A stretch of DNA of 64,000 bases, taken from Streptomyces sp. NRRL F-5126. Lineage in GTDB: Bacteria > Actinomycetota > Actinomycetes > Streptomycetales > Streptomycetaceae. The stretch is taken from NCBI RefSeq assembly GCF_000721265.1, contig NZ_JOFZ01000002.1:62001-126000 (forward strand), read 5' to 3'. Shown one piece after another: positions 35,168 to 43,141 of the stretch. Below the pieces are notes generated by a model. It was not told the origin of the DNA. It searched no databases and worked only from the letters and a program-made list of their open reading frames with translations. Every line of letters starts with the position of its first letter. Within the stretch, counting starts at the first letter, position 1. Position numbers and translations under genes: made by a program.

Positions 35168-35644
35168 GTGAGCAGCAGCGGACGCACGAACCCCACCACA
35201 CCCGGCACGGCAGCACCCAGGCCCACCCCCGAGACGGCTCCGCCCCGGCCTGCCAGGCTGACCGCCGCGGCGTGCCTCGCCGCACTCGAGGCGCTCGGGC
35301 TCTTCGCCGTCGGCGTCTACCTGCTCGTGGCCGGACTGAGCGGCAAACCGGACGATCCTGGCCAGGCCGAGGCGCTGGGCGTGACCGTGCTCGTCATCGG
35401 GCTGCTGCCGCTGATCGCCGCGCGCGGGTTGTTCGGGCTCCGCGGCTGGAGCCGCGGGCCCGCCATGATCACCCACGTCATCGCGCTGCCGATCGCGTAC
35501 GCCCTGATGAGCTCGGGCGGGGCACTTGTCCCCGTGGGCATCGCGGTCGCGGCGGTCGCCGTGGCCGGGCTGGTCCTCCTGGTCAACCCGGCGACGACCG
35601 CGGCCCTCGGCATCCGCCCGCCGGGTACTCGCGAGAACGGCTGA
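35168..35644 (+). CDS. Four-helix membrane protein, uncharacterised
   Basis: GTG 35168 gives 158 residues: a Pro/Thr-rich N-terminus of about 35 residues, then four hydrophobic segments (LTAAACLAALEALGLFAVGV, LGVTVLVIGLLPLIAARGLF, MITHVIALPIAYALM, VGIAVAAVAVAGLVLLV). TACCCT at 35156-35161 ends 6 bases before the GTG and there is no ribosome-binding site, so the message is probably leaderless. No family is recognised; it converges on sigH. Confidence 0.75.
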   Translation: MSSSGRTNPTTPGTAAPRPTPETAPPRPARLTAAACLAALEALGLFAVGVYLLVAGLSGKPDDPGQAEALGVTVLVIGLLPLIAARGLFGLRGWSRGPAMITHVIALPIAYALMSSGGALVPVGIAVAAVAVAGLVLLVNPATTAALGIRPPGTRENG

Positions 35645-35664
35645 CGCGCGGCGGCGGCCGCGCG
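35645..35664. terminator. Hairpin between the membrane protein and sigH stops
   Basis: CGCGCGGC and GCCGCGCG arms with a 4-base loop, located between convergent stop codons. Confidence 0.6.
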
Positions 35665-35689
35665 CCCCCTGCTTTCCGGCTCCGCCTGT

Positions 35690-36847
35690 CTACTCCTCGA
35701 CCAGCAACCGCTCCCGCAGCTGCGCCAGCGTCCGCGCCAGCAGCCGCGAGACATGCATCTGCGAGATGCCGACCTCCTGGGCGATCTGCGACTGCGTCAT
35801 GTTGCCGAAGAAGCGGAGTAGCAAAATCCGTTTCTCTCGCGGCGGCAGGTCCTCGAGCAGCGGCTTCAGCGACTCCCGGTACTCCACGCCTTCCAGCGCC
35901 TCGTCCTCGGCGCCCAGGGTGTCCGCCACGGCCGGGGACTCGTCATCCGTGTCCGGCACGTCGAGCGACAGCGTCGAGTAGGCGTTCGCCGACTCCAGGC
36001 CCTCAAGGACCTCCTCCTCGGAGATCCCGAGACGCTCAGCCAGCTCGTGCACCGTGGGGGAGCGGCCGTGCTGCTGCGACAGCTCGGCCGTCGCGGTCGT
36101 CAGCGACAGCCTCAGCTCCTGCAGGCGCCTCGGCACCCGCACCGCCCAGCCCTTGTCGCGGAAGTGCCGCTTGATCTCGCCGACCACCGTGGGCGTCGCG
36201 TACGTCGAGAACTCGACGCCGCGGTCCGGGTCGAACCGGTCGACCGACTTGATCAGGCCGATCGTGGCGACCTGCGTCAGGTCGTCAAGCGGCTCGCCCC
36301 GGTTGCGGAAGCGGCGCGCCAGGTGCTCGACGAGCGGCAGGTGCATCCGCACCAGCCGGTTGCGCAGGTCCGCGCGCGCGGCGGAGCCGTCGGGCAGCGC
36401 CCGCAGCTCGATGAACAGCGCCCGCGCGCCGCTCCTGTCGTGCGGATCGTGCGCGTCGTGCGTGTCTTCCGCGCCGTCGGCGCCCGCGCCGGCCCCGTCG
36501 TCCCTCGCGGGGCCGTCGTCCTTGGCGTCTGCGTCGTCCTTCGCGGGGCCGGCGTCCTTGCGGTCCGTGCCGTCCTTGCGCGTCGCCTCGTCCGGCAGGG
36601 CCTCCTCCTCGCCTCCTCGCCGCTCGCTCATCCCGGCCGCCCGCTCCGCCCGCGCCTGCCCGACCGCTGCCTCCTGGCCCTCGTACCCGCCCTCGGGGTG
36701 GGGACGGGCGTGCTGCTCCGGTATGCCCGCGGGCGGCGCTGACCGCCGCACGGGGCCGGGGTGCCCACCGGGCAGCGCCGTGTGCTCCGCCGCTCCGCCC
36801 CCTGGGGCGCGCTCCTCGTCACGCACCGGCCCCTCCCCGTCGTTCAC
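35690..36847 (-). CDS. sigH: SigB/SigF-subfamily stress sigma factor SigH
   Basis: The longest supported form starts at GTG 36847, overlapping the ushX stop (GTGA), giving 385 residues; ATG 36631 would give 313. The first ~135 residues are disordered and rich in Asp, Ala and Gly. The sigma core follows: DLTQVATIGLIKSVDRFDPDRG (region 2), FSTYATPTVVGEIKRHFRDKGW, RLQELRLSLTTAT (region 3), and QSQIAQEVGISQMHVSRLLARTL (region 4). SigH of S. coelicolor controls osmotic stress and development and exists in several N-terminal forms. The adjacent UshX is its anti-sigma factor. A SigB-type promoter upstream of ushX suggests autoregulation. Confidence 0.92.
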   Translation of the reverse strand: MNDGEGPVRDEERAPGGGAAEHTALPGGHPGPVRRSAPPAGIPEQHARPHPEGGYEGQEAAVGQARAERAAGMSERRGGEEEALPDEATRKDGTDRKDAGPAKDDADAKDDGPARDDGAGAGADGAEDTHDAHDPHDRSGARALFIELRALPDGSAARADLRNRLVRMHLPLVEHLARRFRNRGEPLDDLTQVATIGLIKSVDRFDPDRGVEFSTYATPTVVGEIKRHFRDKGWAVRVPRRLQELRLSLTTATAELSQQHGRSPTVHELAERLGISEEEVLEGLESANAYSTLSLDVPDTDDESPAVADTLGAEDEALEGVEYRESLKPLLEDLPPREKRILLLRFFGNMTQSQIAQEVGISQMHVSRLLARTLAQLRERLLVEE

Positions 36848-37257
36848 GCCGGGCCTGGGCCCTGGCCGCGCTGCTTGTACAGGCTGATCGAGACCGTCTG
36901 GTCGTCGGCCACCGACGAGTCGACCTTGCCCGCGAGTGCCGAGAGCACCGTCCAGGCGAAGGTGTCGCGCTCGGGCGCGCGCCCGTCGGTGGTGGGCGCG
37001 GCGACGGTCACCTCGAGGGAGTCGTCGATGAGCCGGAAGACGCAGCTGAGGACGGAGCCGGGCACGGCCTGCTGGAGCAGGATCGCGCACGCCTCGTCCA
37101 CCGCGATGCGAAGGTCCTCGATCTCGTCGAGGGTGAAGTCCAAGCGCGCCGCGAGGCCGGCCGTGGCCGTACGCAGCACGGAAAGGTAGGCACCCGCAGC
37201 GGGCAACCGGACTTCCACGAAGTCCTGGATCCCGGGTTCGCCTGCGATCTGGGACAC
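36844..37257 (-). CDS. ushX: Anti-sigma factor UshX/PrsH, serine kinase-like ATPase fold
   Basis: GTG 37257 is preceded at 5 bases by GGAGG and gives 137 residues; in-frame TTG 37269 is less likely because it precedes the ribosome-binding site. The GHKL fold of RsbW-type anti-sigma factors is seen: FTLDEIEDLRIAVDEACAIL is the N-box helix, and a VDSSVADDQTVSISLYK tail follows. It binds SigH and holds it inactive until an anti-anti-sigma factor competes. Translationally coupled to sigH by the GTGA overlap. Confidence 0.9.
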   Translation of the reverse strand: MSQIAGEPGIQDFVEVRLPAAGAYLSVLRTATAGLAARLDFTLDEIEDLRIAVDEACAILLQQAVPGSVLSCVFRLIDDSLEVTVAAPTTDGRAPERDTFAWTVLSALAGKVDSSVADDQTVSISLYKQRGQGPGPA

Positions 37258-37291
37258 CCTCACCTCCAAGGTGACACAAGCTTCTCGGGCG

Positions 37292-37314
37292 CCCCGGTGT
37301 CACCGACACCGGGG
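37292..37314 (-). other. Perfect hairpin in the ushX leader
   Basis: CCCCGGTGTC-ACC-GACACCGGGG: 10-base perfect arms with a 3-base loop, 35 bases upstream of the ushX start. It would form in any transcript from the SigB-type promoter at 37488 and may affect translation or mRNA stability. Confidence 0.5.
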
Positions 37315-37487
37315 GCCACGCGGTACGTGGGTCGTACGCGCCGGTCTGGACTGGCGACGCTACCGCGCTCCATAGTGCCCTGTCGCAGGGCCCTGTCCGA
37401 CCGGTGTGACTCATGGTAGGTCCTTGAGCACGCAAAGTGGCCAGACCTGTGCCGGACCCAAAAGGGAACCCCCGGCGGACGGTTGAC

Positions 37488-37512
37488 GTACCCACCGCAC
37501 GCGCCGCCGAAC
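37488..37512 (-). promoter_or_regulatory. SigB/SigH-type promoter upstream of ushX-sigH
   Basis: On the minus strand GTTC (37512-37509) is followed after 15 bases by GGGTAC (37493-37488), close to the GTTT-N14/15-GGGTAT consensus of SigB-like factors. The start site would be near 37480, leaving a leader of about 220 bases before ushX. Confidence 0.6.
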
Positions 37513-37583
37513 CGTTCGAAGGGCGCGATATGCGGCACACGCGCGTGCGCACGCTGGTGCGCCCACGCGCGCCCGGGTCGGGC

Positions 37584-37617
37584 GGTCATCGCGCGTCGGT
37601 CATCGCGCGTCGGTCAC
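37584..37617. repeat. Tandem 14-base repeat after the PLP deaminase gene
   Basis: GGTCATCGCGCGTC occurs twice in tandem and a third, partial copy (GGTCAC) runs into the stop codon of the deaminase gene. Confidence 0.7.
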
Positions 37618-38606
37618 ACCGGATCCGGCGGACCCGTCACGACGGCTGCGACGGAAGTGCCGGGAGCGAACTCGCCCGCCGTCACCATGGCGGTGAGTCC
37701 ATAAAGCAGTTTGGCGACATAGGTACGTTCAAGGCTGATCCCGTGCTCCTCCTCGAAGGCCGCCGCGAAGGCCGCGAGCTCCGGCGTGGAGCGCGCGAAG
37801 CCACCGCAGTGGAAGCGGTCGTCGACGCTCCACGCGCCCCGCTCGCCCCCGAACGCGTCCCGCTGCAGCCGCCGCACCTCCCGGCCGAGGAAGCCGCCGC
37901 GCAGCGCGGCGACCCCGAGCGCACGCCTGCCCGGCGGCAGGCCCGCGGCCAGGCCCGCCAGCGTGCCCCCCGTACCGACGGCGACCGCCACCACGTCGGC
38001 CTCGTCGCACAGCTCGCGCCCGAGTTCCACGCAGCCGCGCACGGCGGCCGCGTTGCTGCCGCCCTCGGGCACCACGTACACCCTGCCGAGTGCCCGGCCC
38101 GCGCCGGCGCGGGCGTCGTGGAGCAGCGCCGCGAGGATCCCGGGCTCCGCCTTGCGCCGGTACGTGGCGCGGTCCGTGAAACGCAGGACCATGCCGTCCG
38201 CGGCGCAGCGTGCCAGCGACGGGTTGAGCGGCCGGCGCGCCAGTTCGTCGCCGCGTACGACGCCGACGGTGGCGAGGCCGAGCAGCCGGCCGGCCGCGGC
38301 CGTGGCACGCAGGTGGTTGGAGTACGCGCCGCCGAAGGTGACCAGGGTGTCCGCGCCCTCGGCGCGCGCGGCGGACAGGTTCGGCGCCAGCTTGCGCCAC
38401 TTGTTGCCCGGCATGTCCGGATGGATCAGGTCGTCGCGCTTGAGGAGCAGCCGCACGCCGCGCGCGGTGAACCGTCCGTCCGCGACCGGCACGAGCGGTG
38501 ACGGCACGAGCGGTGACGGCGGGAGCGGCGACGGCGGGTGGGGCGCGCTTGTGCGGGAGGCGCGCCCTCCGGCTGGTTCCGGCGCGGCCGGGTCGTTCGG
38601 TGTCAC
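37614..38606 (-). CDS. PLP-dependent 1-aminocyclopropane-1-carboxylate deaminase/D-cysteine desulfhydrase-like enzyme
   Basis: GTG 38606 gives 330 residues; ATG 38615 three codons upstream is the alternative and neither start has an ideally spaced ribosome-binding site. The fold-type II PLP signature is DDLIHPDMPGNKWRKL near residue 75 with the Schiff-base lysine. FGGAYSNHLRATAAAG forms the substrate loop and VAVGTGGTLAGLAAG binds phosphate. Members deaminate ACC or desulfurate D-cysteine; which applies is undecided. The N-terminus contains a PSPLV repeat made by a 15-base DNA repeat. Confidence 0.82.
   Translation of the reverse strand: MTPNDPAAPEPAGGRASRTSAPHPPSPLPPSPLVPSPLVPVADGRFTARGVRLLLKRDDLIHPDMPGNKWRKLAPNLSAARAEGADTLVTFGGAYSNHLRATAAAGRLLGLATVGVVRGDELARRPLNPSLARCAADGMVLRFTDRATYRRKAEPGILAALLHDARAGAGRALGRVYVVPEGGSNAAAVRGCVELGRELCDEADVVAVAVGTGGTLAGLAAGLPPGRRALGVAALRGGFLGREVRRLQRDAFGGERGAWSVDDRFHCGGFARSTPELAAFAAAFEEEHGISLERTYVAKLLYGLTAMVTAGEFAPGTSVAAVVTGPPDPV
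38488..38532. repeat. 15-base tandem repeat inside the deaminase gene
   Basis: Two identical copies of GGCACGAGCGGTGAC and a third degenerate copy GGCGGGAGCGGCGAC, encoding repeated Pro-Ser-Pro-Leu units near the protein N-terminus. Likely prone to slippage. Confidence 0.85.
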
Positions 38607-38763
38607 GCCTCCCATTGTCCGCGGCGCGTGCGCCGCGCCGTGATGCACGACCGATTCCCCTGATGTGCCCGCTCCAGTCCCACTCGTTTGTGTAATGGCG
38701 CTGTGACGCTCCGCGCTGAAACCCTTCTCGTGCAGGCCAGTACATGATCGAAGGGGAGTCTTC

Positions 38764-40170
38764 ATGTCGGTTGCTGATGAGGTCCGTACCGAGCAGTCGC
38801 AGTCTCAGCAGAGTCTGGGTACGGCCGCCGCGCGGAACCTGGCGACCACCACCAAGTCGGTTCCGCAGATGCAGGAGATCACCTCCAGGTGGCTGCTGCG
38901 GATGCTGCCGTGGGTGCAGGTGCAGGGCGGCACCTACCGGGTCAACCGCAGGCTGAGCTATTCGGTGGGGGACGGGCGGATCACGTTCGTCCAGACCGGC
39001 GGACGCGTCGCGGTCATCCCGGCGGAGCTGGGCGAGCTGCCCACCCTGCGCGACTACGGCGACGAGGAGGCGCTGACAGAGCTGGCCAACCGCTGCGAGC
39101 AGCACGAGTACCAGACCGGCGAGGTGCTGGCGACCCGCGGCGAGGACGCCGACCGGGTCTTCCTCCTCGCGCACGGCAGGGTCGAGAAGATGGGGCAGGG
39201 CCCCTACGGCGAGGAAGCCGTCCTCGAAGTCCTCGCCGACGGCGCGTACTTCGGCGACCAGGCGCTGGTCGACGGCGACGCGAAGTGGGAGTACACGACG
39301 CGCGCGGCGACCACGTGCACGGTGCTCGTGCTGACGCGCCGTGACGTGCTCAACCTGGCGGAGCGCGCCGACTCCCTGGCCGAGCACCTGCGCTCCCAGG
39401 CGTCGCTGCCGCGGCAGCGGACCAACAAGTACGGCGAGGCGGCGATCGACCTGTCCGCGGGCCACGTCGGCGAGGCGGTCGTGCCGCACACGTACGTCGA
39501 CTACGAGAGCGCGCCGCGCGAGTACGAGCTGAGCGTGGCGCAGACCGTGCTCAAGGTGCACAGCCGCGTCGCCGACCTGTACAACCAGCCGATGAACCAG
39601 ACCGAGCAGCAGTTGCGGCTCACGGTCGAGGCGCTGCGAGAGCGCCAGGAGCACGAGCTGGTCAACAACGCGGAGTTCGGCCTCCTGCAGAACTGCGACT
39701 ACGGGCAGCGGCTCCAGCCGCACGACGGCGTGCCGAGCCCCGACGACATGGACGAGCTGCTGTCCCGCCGCCGCGGCTCGAAGCTGTTCCTCGCGCATCC
39801 CAAGGCCATCGCGGCGTTCGGCCGCGAGTGCAACAAGCGCGGCCTGGTGCCGGAGAGCGTCGAGGTCGCCGGACACCATGTGCCGGCCTGGCGCGGCGTG
39901 CCGATCTTCCCGAGCAACAAGATCCCGATCTCCGACGCGCGCACCACGTCGATCATCTGCATGCGTACCGGCGAGCAGGAGCAGGGCGTCGTCGGCCTGC
40001 AGCAGGCCGGCATCCCGGACGAGATCGAGCCGAGCCTGTCGGTGCGCTTCATGGGCATCGACGAGCAGGCGATCATCTCCTACCTGGTGACGGCCTACTA
40101 CTCGGCCGCCGTCCTCGTGCCGGACGCCCTCGGTGTCCTGGAGAACGTGGAGGTGAGCCGCTGGCGGTGA
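38764..40170 (+). CDS. eshA: EshA-like family 2B encapsulin shell protein with cyclic-nucleotide-binding domain
   Basis: ATG 38764 follows GGGGAG and gives 468 residues. An N-terminal segment leads into an HK97-type shell fold interrupted at about residues 100-215 by a Crp/Fnr-like cyclic-nucleotide-binding domain: [20 protein letters not shown], then [10 protein letters not shown] with the phosphate-binding FGD and a following TTRAATTC arginine. The C-terminal half ([24 protein letters not shown] onward) looks like the E-loop, P- and A-domains of family 2 encapsulins. EshA was described as a protein needed for hyphal growth and antibiotic production in streptomycetes. The next gene encodes a polyprenyl synthase, the expected cargo class. 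Confidence 0.88.
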   Translation: MSVADEVRTEQSQSQQSLGTAAARNLATTTKSVPQMQEITSRWLLRMLPWVQVQGGTYRVNRRLSYSVGDGRITFVQTGGRVAVIPAELGELPTLRDYGDEEALTELANRCEQHEYQTGEVLATRGEDADRVFLLAHGRVEKMGQGPYGEEAVLEVLADGAYFGDQALVDGDAKWEYTTRAATTCTVLVLTRRDVLNLAERADSLAEHLRSQASLPRQRTNKYGEAAIDLSAGHVGEAVVPHTYVDYESAPREYELSVAQTVLKVHSRVADLYNQPMNQTEQQLRLTVEALRERQEHELVNNAEFGLLQNCDYGQRLQPHDGVPSPDDMDELLSRRRGSKLFLAHPKAIAAFGRECNKRGLVPESVEVAGHHVPAWRGVPIFPSNKIPISDARTTSIICMRTGEQEQGVVGLQQAGIPDEIEPSLSVRFMGIDEQAIISYLVTAYYSAAVLVPDALGVLENVEVSRWR

Positions 40171-40185
40171 CGGTGGGTGATGCGA

Positions 40186-40235
40186 GGGGGCGGACCGGCC
40201 GCGGCACGAGCCCGCCGGCCGGCCGGTCCGCCCCC
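40186..40235 (+). terminator. Large hairpin between the encapsulin and polyprenyl synthase genes
   Basis: Sixteen-base perfect arms GGGGGCGGACCGGCCG and CGGCCGGTCCGCCCCC around an 18-base loop, 15 bases beyond the encapsulin stop. Not followed by a T-run, so it may attenuate readthrough, which would give far more shell than cargo mRNA. Confidence 0.7.
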
Positions 40236-40313
40236 GCTCGCGAGGCCGTCCCTACTCACCACTCAGCCGTCACGCGGGCCCGTGGCACGCGCGTGCACAG
40301 GAAAGCGATCTCT

Positions 40314-41360
40314 ATGACCATGACAAGCCCGGCCGCCGCGACCGAGGGCGAGGAGGCGGTGGCGCTCCTGGCGCGGGCCCGCGGCGTCGTCGACCCCGAA
40401 CTGCGCGCTGCCGTCGCGTCGCTGCCGGAACCGATACGCACGGTGGCCCGCTACCACTTCGGCTGGGAGGACGAGCGCGGCAGGCCGTCGTCCTCGGGCG
40501 CAGGCAAGGCGATCAGGCCCGCGCTCGTCCTCGCCGCCGCGCGCGCCCTCGGCGCCGACCCGCTCAGCGCGGTGAGCCCCGCGGTGGCGGTGGAGCTCAC
40601 CCACAACTTCACGCTCCTCCACGACGACGTCATCGACGAGGACCCCACGCGCAGGCACCGCCCCACGGCCTGGACCGTCTTCGGCGTCCCCGACGCGGTC
40701 ATCAGCGGGGACGCGCTGATGTCCCTCGCCACCAAGGTGCTCGCCGAGAGCCGCCACGCGGCGGCCACCGCCGCGGTGGCCCGGCTCTCCGACTGCGTGA
40801 TCGAGCTGTGTGCTGGACAGCAGACGGACTGCGCCTTCGAGGAACGCGCACCAGACGAGGTCACGGTCGACGAGGTCCTCGCCATGGCCACGGCCAAGAC
40901 CGGTGCACTGCTGGGCAGTTCCTGCGCTCTCGGCGCGCTCTACGCGGGCGCGGGCGACGAGGCCGTCGCGGCGCTCGACGCGTTCGGCAGGGAGGCGGGT
41001 CTCGCCTTCCAGCTGATCGACGACCTGATCGGAATCTGGGGCGACCCCGAGCGCACCGGCAAGCCCGCCGGCGCGGATCTTGTGGCGCACAAGAAGTCCC
41101 TCCCCGTGGTGGCGGCGCTCGCCTCGGGCACCGAGGCCGCCGAGGAACTGGCCGAGTTGTACCGTCGGCCGATGGACGCGGAGGGGGTGCGCAGGGCGGC
41201 GGAGGCCGTCGAGCGCGCCGGCGGGCGCGACTGGGCCCAAGTCCAGGCGGCGGAACGGATGGCGCGCGCGGTGCACGAGCTGTCCCGCGCCGTGCCGGAC
41301 CTCGCAGCGGCGGGCGACCTGCTGGCACTGGCCGAATTCGTCACGCGCCGCACGCGGTGA
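40314..41360 (+). CDS. Polyprenyl diphosphate synthase, probable encapsulin cargo
   Basis: ATG 40314 (GGAAAG upstream) gives 348 residues. The first aspartate-rich motif is LLHDDVIDEDPTRRHRPT near residue 103 (DDxxD plus the RR pair). The second is QLIDDLIGIWGDPERTGK near 238, where the last aspartate of DDxxD is Gly. KAIRPALVLAAAR near 63 binds diphosphate. It condenses isopentenyl diphosphate onto an allylic diphosphate to make a C15-C20 or longer chain; length is not predictable here. Residues 1-35 (Ala/Glu/Thr rich) could be the targeting segment for packaging into the shell encoded just upstream. Confidence 0.87.
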   Translation: MTMTSPAAATEGEEAVALLARARGVVDPELRAAVASLPEPIRTVARYHFGWEDERGRPSSSGAGKAIRPALVLAAARALGADPLSAVSPAVAVELTHNFTLLHDDVIDEDPTRRHRPTAWTVFGVPDAVISGDALMSLATKVLAESRHAAATAAVARLSDCVIELCAGQQTDCAFEERAPDEVTVDEVLAMATAKTGALLGSSCALGALYAGAGDEAVAALDAFGREAGLAFQLIDDLIGIWGDPERTGKPAGADLVAHKKSLPVVAALASGTEAAEELAELYRRPMDAEGVRRAAEAVERAGGRDWAQVQAAERMARAVHELSRAVPDLAAAGDLLALAEFVTRRTR

Positions 41361-41485
41361 ACGGGCAGTGTGTCAGGCCGGAGACGGCTCCGGACGTGGG
41401 GGTGGTCCGCCGGATGGGGCCGTCGCTGTTGTGAATCGGTGCCCCGACCGGCACAGGAAGATCGATTGGCGCTACAGTCCGCGCC

Positions 41486-41905
41486 ATGACAGCGGAGTCG
41501 AGAGACACATGGGCGGGTTGGTACAGGGACCGCCAGGGCCCGGAGGCGATCACGATCACCTCCGAGGACGGCCGGGTGCACACCGAGGTCCGCGGCGTCG
41601 AGTACCAGGGGGACGATTTCGCGACGCTCCGGTCCGTCGGCGCCGGTGCGGAACTGGCCTCCTGCGTGCTCGAGTGGGACATGCCCCTGGCGGTGACGGC
41701 CGCCGAGGACACGCAACGGGCCACGCTCAGCTGCCTCTTGACGCTCGGCGACAAGGGGCCTGAGCTGTCGCTCACGCTGCACTGGGGCGGTGCCGCCTAC
41801 GACTCGGGCATCGCGGGCGGCGGCTTCCGTGAGGCGCTCGGCCGCATCGGCCGTCAGCTGCCCGCCGGCACGGAGCTCGCCGGCAGGACACTGGTCGGCG
41901 CCTGA
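41486..41905 (+). CDS. Uncharacterised actinobacterial protein (DUF6304-like)
   Basis: ATG 41486 gives 139 residues with no membrane segment or signal peptide. The body is beta-rich (DTWAGWYRDRQGPEAITITS, EWDMPLAVTAAEDTQRATLS, LSLTLHWGGAAYDS). I believe it belongs to a small streptomycete family annotated DUF6304 but could not verify this. TACAGT at 41473-41478 ends 7 bases before the ATG and no ribosome-binding site is visible, suggesting leaderless expression. Confidence 0.6.
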   Translation: MTAESRDTWAGWYRDRQGPEAITITSEDGRVHTEVRGVEYQGDDFATLRSVGAGAELASCVLEWDMPLAVTAAEDTQRATLSCLLTLGDKGPELSLTLHWGGAAYDSGIAGGGFREALGRIGRQLPAGTELAGRTLVGA

Positions 41906-41926
41906 CCGGTCACTGGCCCGCCGGGC

Positions 41927-42565
41927 TCATGGCGCGGCGGCCGGACCGTCGTCGTGGACCACGTACGCCTCCTCGACGTCCACGGCGCGGAACCCGGCGG
42001 CCACCAGCGCCGCGAGCAGCTCCTCGAGCCGTGCCCTGGCGCCCCGCCGGCCCACACCCGGTGCGCGCTGCACGAGCAGCCGCTCCTGCACTCCCCGCGC
42101 AGGCACGGCGCGGGCCAGTCGTGACAGCCGAGCCGAGCAGCCGCCGGCGGCGCGCACGAGCCGGCCGGTCTCGTAGGGGATGGCCGCGCGCACCGTCACG
42201 CGGTGGGCGAACCACCGGCAGGGGAACGCCGCGGCCTCGGCATCCGACTGCGGCACGCCCTCGTTCCACGGCGCTGCCTCGATACGCGTCCTGACGACGC
42301 GGAACCCGTCGCGGGCCAGGCGCCCACCCCACTCCTCGGCGCGGGCGCGCTGTGTCGCGAGGTCCCCGGCACACTCCCGTACGACGGTGGGCCGCCCGGC
42401 GGTGCGCCCCCGGTCGAGCACACCGCCCTCGACCAGGAACCCGTGCTCCCGCGCCCACGCCGATGGCTCGCGCCCGATCCCGATCCCGAGCGTGAAGCGC
42501 AGCGAGAAGTCCCCGACGATCTGCCCGGCTGCGAGCCGGTGCGGGGAGGAGGAGCCGATGTCCAT
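41927..42565 (-). CDS. Hypothetical protein
   Basis: ATG 42565 (MDIGSSSPHRLAAGQIVGDF) gives 212 residues; a GTG at 42604 is an alternative. Basic, alpha/beta in appearance, with Ala/Arg-rich C-terminal half (RARLEELLAALVAAGFRAVDVEEAYVVHDD). No family recognised. TATTTT lies 5 bases before the ATG with no ribosome-binding site, another possible leaderless gene. It converges with the gene at 41486, 21 bases apart. Confidence 0.55.
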   Translation of the reverse strand: MDIGSSSPHRLAAGQIVGDFSLRFTLGIGIGREPSAWAREHGFLVEGGVLDRGRTAGRPTVVRECAGDLATQRARAEEWGGRLARDGFRVVRTRIEAAPWNEGVPQSDAEAAAFPCRWFAHRVTVRAAIPYETGRLVRAAGGCSARLSRLARAVPARGVQERLLVQRAPGVGRRGARARLEELLAALVAAGFRAVDVEEAYVVHDDGPAAAP

Positions 42566-42696
42566 GGCGCAAAATACCAAGGAACCCGCCGCGTCAGGGT
42601 CCACTCGTCGATCCCACGACCCATAACAACTGGCCCTGTCGCCACCGGCTGTGAGAACAATGCTCCCACCGGTTCCGCTGTCCGAGAAGGAGCACC

Positions 42697-43119
42697 ATGG
42701 CCGAGCGCGCGATCGTCAGCGGGTTGTTCCCGCCGCCCGGGTACGCCCACACCGCCGTCGTCGGCAGTGGGCGGCGGCTGGTGTTCCTGGCCGGGGCGGT
42801 CCCCCTCGACACGGACGGCGCTCTGGTGGGGAAGGACGACTTCGAGGCGCAGACGCGTCAGGTCCTCGCGAACCTGGAGGCGGCGCTGGCCGCGGAAGGC
42901 TGCGCGCTCGCCGACGTCGTGGCGACACACGTGTACGTGGTGTCAGGGCACACGCAGGACCTCACCCGCGTGTGGGAGGTCGTGCGGGCGTCGGGGCTGA
43001 CGCTCGGACCGCACACGTCGACGCTGCTCGGTGTGGGCTGCCTCGGCTACCCCGGGCAGCTCGTCGAGATCACCGCGGTCGCCGAGGCGCCCGAAGAACC
43101 GGGGCCCGGCGCGGCGTGA
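42697..43119 (+). CDS. RidA/YjgF-family protein lacking the catalytic arginine
   Basis: ATG 42697 is preceded by GAAGGAG and gives 140 residues of the Rid fold, usually a trimer. Recognisable parts are LVFLAGAVPLDTDGALVGKDDF, QTRQVLANLEAALAAEG, VVATHVYVV and the C-terminal LVEITAVAE. The arginine that hydrolyses 2-aminoacrylate in true RidA (in a VARLP segment before the last strand) is replaced here (GVGCLGYPGQ), so enamine deaminase activity is doubtful. It fits the Rid4-7 type subgroups of unknown function. Confidence 0.8.
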   Translation: MAERAIVSGLFPPPGYAHTAVVGSGRRLVFLAGAVPLDTDGALVGKDDFEAQTRQVLANLEAALAAEGCALADVVATHVYVVSGHTQDLTRVWEVVRASGLTLGPHTSTLLGVGCLGYPGQLVEITAVAEAPEEPGPGAA

Positions 43120-43141
43120 CGGTGTCGCGTGCCCCTCGCTG

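Noticed and set aside
37584..38532. Tandem repeats considered as a CRISPR array
   Set aside because: Repeats are directly adjacent without unique spacers and no cas genes are present.
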